Source: Corallococcus macrosporus DSM 14697
GTDB lineage: Bacteria > Myxococcota > Myxococcia > Myxococcales > Myxococcaceae
Direction of reading: 5' to 3'
DNA length: 64,000 nucleotides
Assembly: GCF_002305895.1 (NCBI RefSeq)
Contig: NZ_CP022203.1
Coordinates: 1,714,501-1,778,500, forward strand
In this document: in pieces, positions 57,705 to 64,000 of the stretch
Position numbering within the stretch: the stretch's first letter is position 1
Layout of the letters: every line of letters starts with the position of its first letter
Made by a program: the position numbers and the translations under genes
The notes under the pieces: generated by a model
What the model was told of the DNA's origin: nothing
The model's database searches: none
Seen by the model: only the letters and a program-made list of their open reading frames with translations

Positions 57705-58919
57705 TCAGTGGGGCAGGAGCACCAGGTCGTCCAGGTACATCACCGGCTGGTCCGTACCGGAGTCGTCCTGGAAGTAGATGTCCCGCAGCGTGCCCGTGGT
57801 GGCGCCGATGCTGGCGAGCGGGATGCTCACCTGCTGCCAGACGCCCGGGGCGATGGGGCCGCCCAGCGCGGTGTCCAGGCGGATGGTGCCGAGCAACTGG
57901 GCGCCATCGTGGAGCACCAGCCGCACGGCCTGGCCGCCCACGGTGCCGCCGTGGACCCAGACGCGGAGGGACTGATGGTCCGCCAGGTCCAGCCCGTGGT
58001 GGTGGAAGAGCAGGCCATTCCAGGTGTCCGGCTCGAAGCGGATGGAGGCCGAGCCCGTGTGGACCACGCCCGTCTCATCGAGCGAGTGGTCCGCCCAGCT
58101 CCAGTCGGCGAAGCCGTTCTGCAGCGCGTCGTTGTAGACGAACAGGCCCGCCGTCAGGTCGGGCTCGGTGCGGCCCTCCGTCAGCGCCAGGCCCTCGGCC
58201 AGCGTCACGGTGCGCACGCCTTGCGTCTGCACGTAGTCGAGGATGTCCGCGAACTGGGACGTCAGGTACTCGGTGTCGCGGGTGGGGGTGCCGTTGGTGA
58301 ACTCGTGGAACACGAGGATGAGCCAGCTCTTCTCCGCGATGGCCTGGTCCACCCAGCCCTGGACGGTGCTGACCGGGACGGTGCGCGCCACGTCATTGGC
58401 CCTCAGCTCGTAGACGACCGTGTCGCGGAAGTTCCGGCCGGCGTTCACCGTGCGGCTGCTGGCGTAGTGCTGGCGGATGGCGTCGAGCACCGGGCCGTTC
58501 TGCAGCCCGTAGGGCACGATGAGGTTGGGCACGGCGGGCAGCCCCAGCGCGTTCTCCAGCCAGGTGCGCGAGTCCTGCAACTCGGCCAGGAGCTGGGCCG
58601 GGGACAGCGACGTCAGGTCCGGATGCGTTAAGGTATGGCTGGCGATGTCATTGCCTTCGGTGACGAGCGTCTGGGCTTGCGTCAGGTTGATGTAGCCAGC
58701 CCAGCTCTCGTGGATGGCCAGGGTGACCAGGCCATAGGTCGCGGGGAGGTTTCGCGCGTTGAGCTCGGGGCGGGCCAGTGAATATTGCGTGGCCCAGCCG
58801 TCATCCAGGGTGATGGTGACCATCCCCTCGGTGAAGGGCTTCGCGGCGAACGCGGGTGCCGCCAGCGACAGGAAGAGCAGCGTGATGAGCCTTCGATACA
58901 TCCCGTGCGGTCTGGACAT
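57705..58919 (-). CDS. Secreted polysaccharide deacetylase (CE4)
   Basis: 404 residues. Signal peptide MSRPHGMYRRLITLLFLSLA... to about residue 25. The CE4 domain starts at MVTITLDDGWATQ: the Asp pair is the catalytic base and metal ligand, and ASHTLTHPDL gives the H-x3-H metal ligands. It should remove acetyl groups from a surface or wall glycan. The C-terminal 150 residues form a beta-rich domain (IRFEPDTWNGLLFHHHGLDL, LRVWVHGG) that resembles a CBM and ends in a YLDDLVLLP strand. ATG 58919 is chosen because a GGGGGGAA and the signal peptide start there. Confidence 0.88.
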   Translation of the reverse strand: MSRPHGMYRRLITLLFLSLAAPAFAAKPFTEGMVTITLDDGWATQYSLARPELNARNLPATYGLVTLAIHESWAGYINLTQAQTLVTEGNDIASHTLTHPDLTSLSPAQLLAELQDSRTWLENALGLPAVPNLIVPYGLQNGPVLDAIRQHYASSRTVNAGRNFRDTVVYELRANDVARTVPVSTVQGWVDQAIAEKSWLILVFHEFTNGTPTRDTEYLTSQFADILDYVQTQGVRTVTLAEGLALTEGRTEPDLTAGLFVYNDALQNGFADWSWADHSLDETGVVHTGSASIRFEPDTWNGLLFHHHGLDLADHQSLRVWVHGGTVGGQAVRLVLHDGAQLLGTIRLDTALGGPIAPGVWQQVSIPLASIGATTGTLRDIYFQDDSGTDQPVMYLDDLVLLPH

Positions 58920-59133
58920 GGATTCCCCCCGCCGCACCGCGGCCTGGCGTCGTGCGGCTGATTGAAGGCGATACCAGACGCGATGGATGCCAGGCAACCA
59001 ACCGGGCCCACCGGGCGAGCGGGTCAATCCTGCCCTTGGGACGCGGCGCCGGCCGGTGCGGGGAGGGGATTCGAATAGGACGCCCCCGTGTTCGTCCGCA
59101 CCACTGTAGGCCCTTGGAAAAGGAACTCGCTGC

Positions 59134-59706
59134 ATGAAGAAAGTCGCAACGCTCGCCTGTCTGTTGGCCCTGTTGGGAGCGATTCCCGCCCATGCCGCCG
59201 GTTTGGAGGACGTGTTCGGCCGGGAGGTCCCCGTGGGAAAGGGGCGGCCCACCCTGGTGCTGTACGCCAACAAGGGCTCGCGGGACGAGCTGCGCCAGCA
59301 TGCCTACTCGTTCATCTATGACTTGCGAGAGGAGCGGCCCATCGTCCTGATTCACGTGGACCTGCGGGACGTCCCGGGCCTCTTCAAGGGCATGGCGCGC
59401 GGTGAAATCAAGAAGAGCCACCGCGAGTCCATCGAGCACATGCGGAACATCTTCCGCCAGCACGGCGAGGCGCCGCCTCCCGAACTGGAGTCGTCGCTCT
59501 ACATGGTGGCGGACGCCAAGGGCGAGCCACACCAGGCCATGGGCCTGAAGAAGGGCTTCGGCCAGGTCGTCGCCCGGGTGCTGGGCCCGTCTGGGCAGGA
59601 GGTGGCCCGAGGCCCCTTCCCCGAGAGCGCCCGGAAGCTCGGCCAGTCGATGGCCTCCGCCCCGGAGCGCCTTTCGACGCTCCGAGTGGTGGACATGTCC
59701 CGCTGA
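59134..59706 (+). CDS. Secreted thioredoxin-fold-like protein without CxxC
   Basis: 190 residues. Signal peptide MKKVATLACLLALLGAIPAHA. The mature part (VPVGKGRPTLVLYANKGSRDELRQ, VLIHVDLRDVPGLFKGMARG, LYMVADAKGEPHQAMGL) follows the strand-helix order of thioredoxin-like YtfJ/peroxiredoxin folds but has no cysteine in the mature chain, so it is not a redox enzyme. Unknown function. It converges with the AAA+/release-factor gene, 15 bp apart. Confidence 0.72.
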   Translation: MKKVATLACLLALLGAIPAHAAGLEDVFGREVPVGKGRPTLVLYANKGSRDELRQHAYSFIYDLREERPIVLIHVDLRDVPGLFKGMARGEIKKSHRESIEHMRNIFRQHGEAPPPELESSLYMVADAKGEPHQAMGLKKGFGQVVARVLGPSGQEVARGPFPESARKLGQSMASAPERLSTLRVVDMSR

Positions 59707-59721
59707 CGCCCCGCGCTGCCC

Positions 59722-62544
59722 TCAGTTGCCAGGCGGCTGGGAATCCGTGGGCGGACGCGAAATCCACGCGGCGATGAAGACGTCCAGCTCGCCTCGCAGG
59801 ACGTCCTTCACGCGCGGCGTGCCGGCGCCGGTGCGCGGGTCCTCCACCCGGGCGCCTCGTCCCAGGTAGTAACGCCGGGCCTCGTCCGTGTGGCTGCCCT
59901 GGCCATAGACGACGCGCGCGGCGATGTCCTTCAGTTCGTCAAGCTCCGTGGCGCCGGCGAGGGTGAGCACGCGCCCGGAGGACTCGTCCTTTACCGTCAC
60001 CTCGGTGCGGACGCGCTGCAGGTAGGCGCCCTCGTGGCTCTTCATGGGCCGGCCCTGGACCTCCAGATAGGCCAGCTCCTCCTCGGAGATGGTGCCGCCG
60101 CGGTGGACGCGCACGTAGGCCCGCTGGCGCTTCTCGTCCTCCAGCCGCCGGTGCATGCCCGCCTCGCCCGCGAGGAAGCCATACGCGCCGGGGCCCGCGA
60201 TGCGCACGACGACGCGCGAGGGCTCCTCCGCCTCGGCGACCGCGACGGCCTCGTAGCCGCGGCGCTGGGCCCACCCCAGGTACATGGTGGCCAGCTCCTG
60301 CACCCACGTCTCCTGCGCCTCCGCCGAGTCACTGGCGCAGATGTCCACCAGCGCCTCGGTGTCCTGCGTGGTGGCGCCGGAGGCGTGGAGGGCCGCGGAC
60401 ATCTGGACCTCGCGCGCCACGTCCTCCACCTGCTTCGCGGCGGAGCCGAGCTGCACCTCGTTCTTCGCCTCGCGCACCAGCCGCCGCGCGAACAGGACGG
60501 CGGCCTCCAGCCGCTCCAGTTCGTTGATTTGCGCCTCCACGGCGCGGAAGGCGCGGAGGACCTCGGCGGCGCGCGTGGGGTCGTCCCAGAGGTTGGGCGC
60601 CTGCGTCTCCGCCAGCAGCTCCGCGCGGCGCTGCTCCAACTGCGGGCGGCCGGTGGAGTCCGCCAGGGCGCGCGCCTTGCCCACCAGGCGGTCCATCTCG
60701 AACAGGAGCGACTTGCGGTCCAGCCGCCGCTTCACCGGTGCCGCGCGCGCGGACGGCAGGAGGATTTGCGCGGTGGGGGAGGGCGGCGGCGCGGCGGGCT
60801 CGGCCACGGCGGTGACGCGGCCTCCCGGGCGGGCCTCGACGCGCACGGGCGTGCCCGGAGGCAGCGGCTTGCGGGCAATCTCCACGGCCAGGGCCGCGGT
60901 GAGCGTCTTCTCGATTTCCCGCTGCAGGTAGCGCGCGCCGAACTGGGGCGAGTAGCCGCGCTCCACGAGCAGGTCCACCACCGCGGGTGTCACCTCCACG
61001 TCCAGGGCGCGCGCGCGGATGCCCTCGCGCTCCAGGACGCGGCCGACCTCGCGCTGGGCAATCTTGCGGATGTCCACCTTGGACAGGGGGCGGAAGTGGC
61101 AGATGGCGTCGAAGCGGTTGAGGAACTCAGGACGGAACGCCTCGCCGATGCGCCGGTCCACCTCGGGCACCATCTCCTCCGCGCGGCGCGCGCCCGTGAA
61201 GCCCATGCCGGACTCGCGGTACACCTCCGCGCCCACGTTGGACGTGGCGACGATGAGCGTGTTGTTGCAGGACACCGTCTCGCCGGCGCCGTTGACGAAG
61301 GTGCCCTCATCGAAGAGCTGGAGGAAGCGGTCATGGACGCTGCGCGCCGCCTTCTCGAACTCGTCGAGCAGCAGCACGGTGAACACCTTGCCGTCCAGCA
61401 GCGCGCTCAGCTCGCCGCGCCGCGTCTCCAGGGCCGGGGCCCACGTCGCGCCGAAGGGGACGCTCTCATCGCCGTCATTGGGGTAGTCCGCCATGTTGAG
61501 GCGCACCAGCCTGTCCGCGGAGCCGAACAGGTACTCCGCGAGCAGCTTGGCGAGCTGCGTCTTGCCCACGCCCGTGGGGCCCGCGAAGAGGAACACGCCC
61601 AGGGGGCGGCGCGGGTCGTTGAGGCCCGCCTTGAGCAGCGCCACCGAGCGCAGCACCGCGCTCACCGCGTCCGTCTGGCCGAGCAGCCGTTCGCCGAAGA
61701 AGCGCTCCGTCTCCTCCAGGTCCAGGGGCATCGCGTCGTCCACGACGAAGCGAGGCAGCCGGGTGGCCGCGCAGAAGCGGCTGAGCACGTCCTCCGGGCC
61801 CACGTGGTCCTTGGCCGCGCTCGCGGCCTCGGCCGCCGTCTCCTTCAGCAGCTCAATGGCCTTGCGCGGCATGCGCTGCGCGAGCAGGAACTTGGAGGAC
61901 AGGCGCAGCGCCAGGTCACACGCCGCCGGGTCGATGGGCAGCCGCAGCTCGCGCTCCAGCTCCTCCGCCACGCGGCCCAGCACCCAGCGGGCCTTCTCCG
62001 GAGGGGGCTCGTGCAGGGGCAGCAGGTGGAGCCGCTCGGCCAGCGCCTCGTCGGAGCGGAGCAGCTCCTGCACGCGCTTGGGCTCGGTTTCGAAGATGAA
62101 GCGCAGGCCGACGGTGCGCAGCCCGCGCACGGCGACGGGGGCCAGGGGGCCGCCCAGGGCCGCGGGCAGGTCACGGATGTAGACGATGGGGCGGGGGTGC
62201 CGGGACAGGTAGGTCAGCAGCTCCTCGAAGCTCTCCGCCGCCTGACGCTGGGTGCTGCGCGCCAGGATGTTGGCGACGGACACCTCCACCACGCGGGCGT
62301 TCGCCAGGCCGGCGTCCACGCGCCCCTCGGCGATGCGCCGCGCCACCTCCTGCACCAGGGCGCTCTTGCCCACGCCGGCCTCGCCGGACAGCAGCGGATG
62401 CTTGCCGCCCCGCGTGAGCAGGCCAAGCACCTCCGTCACCGCGGCGTCCACGCCGTGCGCGGCCGGCAGCTTCCCCTCCCGCGCCAGCGCGGTGAGGTCG
62501 CGGTCGATGAGCCGCTCCTGGTCCTCGCTCTTCCTCGTCGCCAT
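59722..62544 (-). CDS. ClpA/B-like AAA+ ATPase fused to a GGQ-less release-factor-2-like domain
   Basis: 940 residues, two parts. Residues 1-600: tandem AAA+ modules as in ClpA/ClpB without the N-domain and middle domain. D1 has Walker A GEAGVGKS (54-61) but a degenerate Walker B (VYIRDLP); D2 has GPTGVGKT (322-329), VLLLDEFEKA (Asp394, Glu395), sensor-1 VATSNVG, FRPEFLNRFD and GARYLQREIEKTL. The usual D2 pore loop GYVG is absent. Residues 605-930 align along RF2: the PCRF WDDPTRA, then SAEAQETWVQELATMYLGWAQ, AYGFLAGEAGMHR and the end DPRTGAGT...LRGELDVFIA. The GGQ peptidyl hydrolase loop is replaced by SHEGAYLQR and the SPF stop-codon reader is missing. No second release factor gene adjoins. 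The ribosome or a release-factor site is the likely target. Confidence 0.88.
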   Translation of the reverse strand: MATRKSEDQERLIDRDLTALAREGKLPAAHGVDAAVTEVLGLLTRGGKHPLLSGEAGVGKSALVQEVARRIAEGRVDAGLANARVVEVSVANILARSTQRQAAESFEELLTYLSRHPRPIVYIRDLPAALGGPLAPVAVRGLRTVGLRFIFETEPKRVQELLRSDEALAERLHLLPLHEPPPEKARWVLGRVAEELERELRLPIDPAACDLALRLSSKFLLAQRMPRKAIELLKETAAEAASAAKDHVGPEDVLSRFCAATRLPRFVVDDAMPLDLEETERFFGERLLGQTDAVSAVLRSVALLKAGLNDPRRPLGVFLFAGPTGVGKTQLAKLLAEYLFGSADRLVRLNMADYPNDGDESVPFGATWAPALETRRGELSALLDGKVFTVLLLDEFEKAARSVHDRFLQLFDEGTFVNGAGETVSCNNTLIVATSNVGAEVYRESGMGFTGARRAEEMVPEVDRRIGEAFRPEFLNRFDAICHFRPLSKVDIRKIAQREVGRVLEREGIRARALDVEVTPAVVDLLVERGYSPQFGARYLQREIEKTLTAALAVEIARKPLPPGTPVRVEARPGGRVTAVAEPAAPPPSPTAQILLPSARAAPVKRRLDRKSLLFEMDRLVGKARALADSTGRPQLEQRRAELLAETQAPNLWDDPTRAAEVLRAFRAVEAQINELERLEAAVLFARRLVREAKNEVQLGSAAKQVEDVAREVQMSAALHASGATTQDTEALVDICASDSAEAQETWVQELATMYLGWAQRRGYEAVAVAEAEEPSRVVVRIAGPGAYGFLAGEAGMHRRLEDEKRQRAYVRVHRGGTISEEELAYLEVQGRPMKSHEGAYLQRVRTEVTVKDESSGRVLTLAGATELDELKDIAARVVYGQGSHTDEARRYYLGRGARVEDPRTGAGTPRVKDVLRGELDVFIAAWISRPPTDSQPPGN

Positions 62545-62886
62545 GTCTTTTCTGCCGCCCCCTCGCCGGAGCGCACTCTAACCCCGCTGAACCGCCGAGG
62601 TGAGCGCACAATCCCCGACAAATACATGCCACGGGCGAAGGCTGCCCGCGAGCACTTCACTGGGAGCGAGGGAGAAGGGGCCCGGACGGGCCCGACGAAG
62701 CGCCATCGCCAGTTCAGCTTCCAGAAAAACAGCCAGCAGCGACCTCCCGCCTGCTGGCGCGCGGGGCGGCTGTCGGGGTGGGAGCCGCCTCTGGCGGACT
62801 CCCGGACCTCCGAGCGCCTCCACCACCGGGGCGGAACACTCGGGAGGCGGAAGCCACCTCGGGTGGCTCCCCTTTCCCCCACGGCC
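62545..62886. other. Intergenic region between AAA+/RF fusion and HNH gene
   Basis: 342 bp with no credible gene. It holds two hairpins: GGCGGCT/AGCCGCC (62765-62789) and AGCCACC/GGTGGCT (62852-62868). The left end, A-richer (acaaatacatgcc near 62620), would carry the fusion gene's promoter; I see no strong consensus. Confidence 0.55.
62852..62868 (-). terminator. Hairpin after the HNH gene
   Basis: 7-bp stem AGCCACC/GGTGGCT with a 3-nt loop, 19 bp after the HNH stop in the direction of transcription. There is no U-tract. Confidence 0.5.
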
Positions 62887-63429
62887 CTACTCCTGCAGTT
62901 CCACGTGCCAGTAGGCGACGTCCCTGAGGAACTTCGCCCAGGACATGGGCATGCCCTTCTCGAACAAGAACGTCAGGTGCATCGCCTCGGGCACCTTCTT
63001 CGGCTTCGTGGGCGCCGTGCGCAGGGCCATGCGGGCCTGCTCCGGCGTCCGGTTGCCCTTCTTCTGATTGCAGGGCACGCACGCGATGACGATGTTCTCC
63101 CAGCTCGTCTTGCCACCCTGCGCGCGCGGCAGGACGTGGTCATACGTGGCCTCCGGGCGCGTCACCTTGGTGCCGCAGTACTGGCAGCGGCAGTGGTCCC
63201 GCAGGTAGACGTTCTCCCGGCTGAACTTCACACCCTTGGGGCGCCGGCGCAGGCCGCGGATGAAGCGGATGACGGAGGGCATGCGAATCTCCACCGTCAC
63301 GGACCGCACCACGCGGTCCTCGTACTCCTCGACCACTTCGACCTTGCCCTGGAAGATGAGCATCACCGCGCGTTGCCAGGGAACGCGCGCGACAGGTTCG
63401 AACGACTGACTCAGGACCAGCGTCTCCAT
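62887..63429 (-). CDS. HNH endonuclease
   Basis: 180 residues. Zinc-ribbon plus HNH: LRDHCRCQYCGTKVT, then TYDHVLPRAQGGKTSWENIV with the catalytic His in DHVLP and Asn in WENIV, and ACVPCNQKKGNRTP with the second Cys pair and final residue. All motifs are intact, so it should be an active nuclease. The N-terminal 70 residues are a conserved module seen in many free-standing HNH proteins of actinobacteria and myxobacteria. It lies 25 bp downstream, on the same strand, of a tRNA cluster and may be expressed with it. Biological role is unknown. Confidence 0.9.
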   Translation of the reverse strand: METLVLSQSFEPVARVPWQRAVMLIFQGKVEVVEEYEDRVVRSVTVEIRMPSVIRFIRGLRRRPKGVKFSRENVYLRDHCRCQYCGTKVTRPEATYDHVLPRAQGGKTSWENIVIACVPCNQKKGNRTPEQARMALRTAPTKPKKVPEAMHLTFLFEKGMPMSWAKFLRDVAYWHVELQE

Positions 63430-63453
63430 GACATGGAGCCTCTTGGGTGAAAG

Positions 63454-63524
63454 TGGATTCGCCGGGATTCGAACCCGGATCCCTCGGGTGCAAGCCGAGT
63501 GCTCTCCCCTTGAGCTACGTACCC
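63454..63524 (-). tRNA. tRNA-Ala(TGC)-like
   Basis: 71 nt. Acceptor arms GGGTACG/CGAATCC with a G3:U70 wobble, the known Ala identity pair, and an A5:A68 mismatch; discriminator A. D-stem GCTC/GAGC with a short 7-nt loop. Anticodon stem CTCGG/CCGAG with loop CTTGCAC (anticodon UGC). T-arm CCGGG TTCGAAT CCCGG. No encoded CCA. The mismatch and short D-loop are unusual. Confidence 0.7.
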
Positions 63525-63540
63525 ATCTGTGTGACGAGAG

Positions 63541-63608
63541 CAGGCCGCCAGGGAATCGAACCCTGCATGCCTGGATTTGGAGTTCAAGCTGCTCCCAAAG
63601 CGCGGCCT
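63541..63608 (-). tRNA. tRNA-Trp(CCA)-like with reduced D-arm
   Basis: 68 nt. Acceptor AGGCCGC/GCGGCCT perfect, with A1:U72 and discriminator G, the Trp identity set. Anticodon loop CTCCAAA (CCA) on a weak stem TTGAA/TCCAG with an A:C mismatch. T-arm CAGGG TTCGATT CCCTG is good. U8-A9 is missing and the D-arm is only GCT-TTGGG-AGC. Likely degenerate or a mobile-element tRNA. Confidence 0.6.
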
Positions 63609-63634
63609 ATGTGTGGACGACGTGCTGCCAGAAG

Positions 63635-63707
63635 TGCCGGCCCCCGGAGTCGAACCGGGTCCTCCTGTGCTTCAAACAGGCGCGCGGACCGCCTACGCCA
63701 GACCGGC
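63635..63707 (-). tRNA. tRNA-Phe(GAA)-like
   Basis: 73 nt. Acceptor GCCGGTC/GGCCGGC with one U:G; discriminator A. D-stem GCG/CGC with loop TAGGCGGTC. Anticodon stem CCTGT/ACAGG with loop TTGAAGC (anticodon GAA). T-arm CCCGG TTCGACT CCGGG. Best preserved of the group. An AGCTTCA/TGAAGCT hairpin lies 1 bp before its 5' end. Confidence 0.65.
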
Positions 63708-63755
63708 AAGCTTCAGCTCCCCGATTGAAGCTCCGCGCGAACTCGTTCTCTGTTT

Positions 63756-63767
63756 TTCTCTAGAGAA
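63756..63767. repeat. 12-bp palindrome upstream of the tRNA cluster
   Basis: TTCTCTAGAGAA, perfect palindrome in a locally T-rich stretch between tRNA-Phe and the next tRNA. It overlaps a degenerate T-arm-like segment (minus strand GAGAG TTCGAGTT CTCT, about 63761-63779). Confidence 0.6.
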
Positions 63768-63951
63768 CTCGAACTCTCTGAGCGGCAAAAAGTGAGCAGT
63801 ATTAAGGGGGGCGGGGACTGGGCCTGCGGTTGTCCCTGGATTGGGGGCCGATTGGTGCTGTGAACTTCGGCAGAGGGCCGTCCCTAGACGGTGCTTCTGC
63901 ACGCGGAGAAGCCGGTGCGCCTGCGTGGTGACGGACCACGCACGTGCTGCA

Positions 63952-64000
63952 TGGGGACGCTGGGAGTTGAACCCAGCGGGCCCTGTCGGGCTCGGGCTCT
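63952..64000 (-). tRNA. Partial class II tRNA at the window edge
   Basis: 3' portion only. Acceptor 3' arm CGTCCCC with discriminator A, T-arm CTGGG TTCAACT CCCAG, then a long variable arm GCCC-GACA-GGGC that marks a class II tRNA (Leu or Ser). The anticodon lies beyond the window. Confidence 0.6.

Noticed and set aside
59890-63450. A 1186-codon plus-strand frame opposite the AAA+/release-factor fusion and the HNH gene
   Set aside because: Antisense shadow across two genes with clear families on the minus strand.
63428-63795. Short plus-strand reading frames with patterns such as GFEPGSLGCKPSALPLS
   Set aside because: These are translations of antisense tRNA sequence (the pattern is typical of read-through of tRNA genes) and not proteins.

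Overview
This is a high-GC, gene-dense chromosomal segment that reads as Myxococcus or a very close myxobacterial relative. The evidence is a 1061-residue Oar-type TonB-dependent transporter divergent from a tonB-exbB-exbD-exbD operon, a DUF2378 (TIGR02265) protein restricted to Myxococcales, two Ser/Thr protein kinases with myxobacterial add-on domains, many lipoproteins, and proteins with Ala/Pro/Lys-rich tails. Gene order from recA through ndh, comM and the ton genes to oar matches what I remember of the Myxococcus xanthus oar region; that is memory, not a search.

Layout. 1-5 kb: partial endonuclease III, threonine aldolase, an M23 lipoprotein, an HU protein and a beta-helix lipoprotein with a 42-bp minisatellite. 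5-15 kb: alpha/beta hydrolase, pssA, cinA, a polytopic membrane protein, a DUF1285-like protein, a recA with an altered P-loop, a type II NADH dehydrogenase and comM. 15-23 kb: the ton-oar export locus with its regulatory DNA and a downstream Cys-rich lipoprotein. 23-33 kb: radical SAM protein, an unknown protein, a small PD-(D/E)XK-like protein, DUF4920, DUF2752, plsY, an RlmL-type methyltransferase, a monooxygenase-fold protein and ftsK. 33-41 kb: zinc-ribbon protein plus gatCAB, a nitrilase-fold pseudoenzyme with a 2-oxoglutarate oxygenase, and a kinase-PilZ-TPR protein. 41-48 kb: rplU-rpmA-obg-trmH-lolA, with obg carrying a very long Lys/Ala repeat tail. 48-57 kb: a minus-strand run of rimO, a CBM9-like protein, yajQ, rnj and a transmembrane kinase with TPRs. 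57-64 kb: a MaoC-like protein, a polysaccharide deacetylase, a secreted unknown, a ClpA/B-like AAA+ ATPase fused to a release-factor-2-like domain without GGQ, an HNH endonuclease, and a minus-strand cluster of unusual tRNAs running off the right edge.

How it works together. Most of the window is housekeeping: translation (rplU, rpmA, obg, trmH, gatCAB, rimO), lipid synthesis (pssA, plsY), DNA handling (recA, comM, ftsK, nth, HU) and RNA decay (rnj). Specialised elements are the ton-oar locus, the lineage-style kinases, the AAA+/release-factor fusion and the HNH-tRNA cluster. Several convergent gene pairs are separated only by hairpins lying on their stop codons, and others overlap outright.
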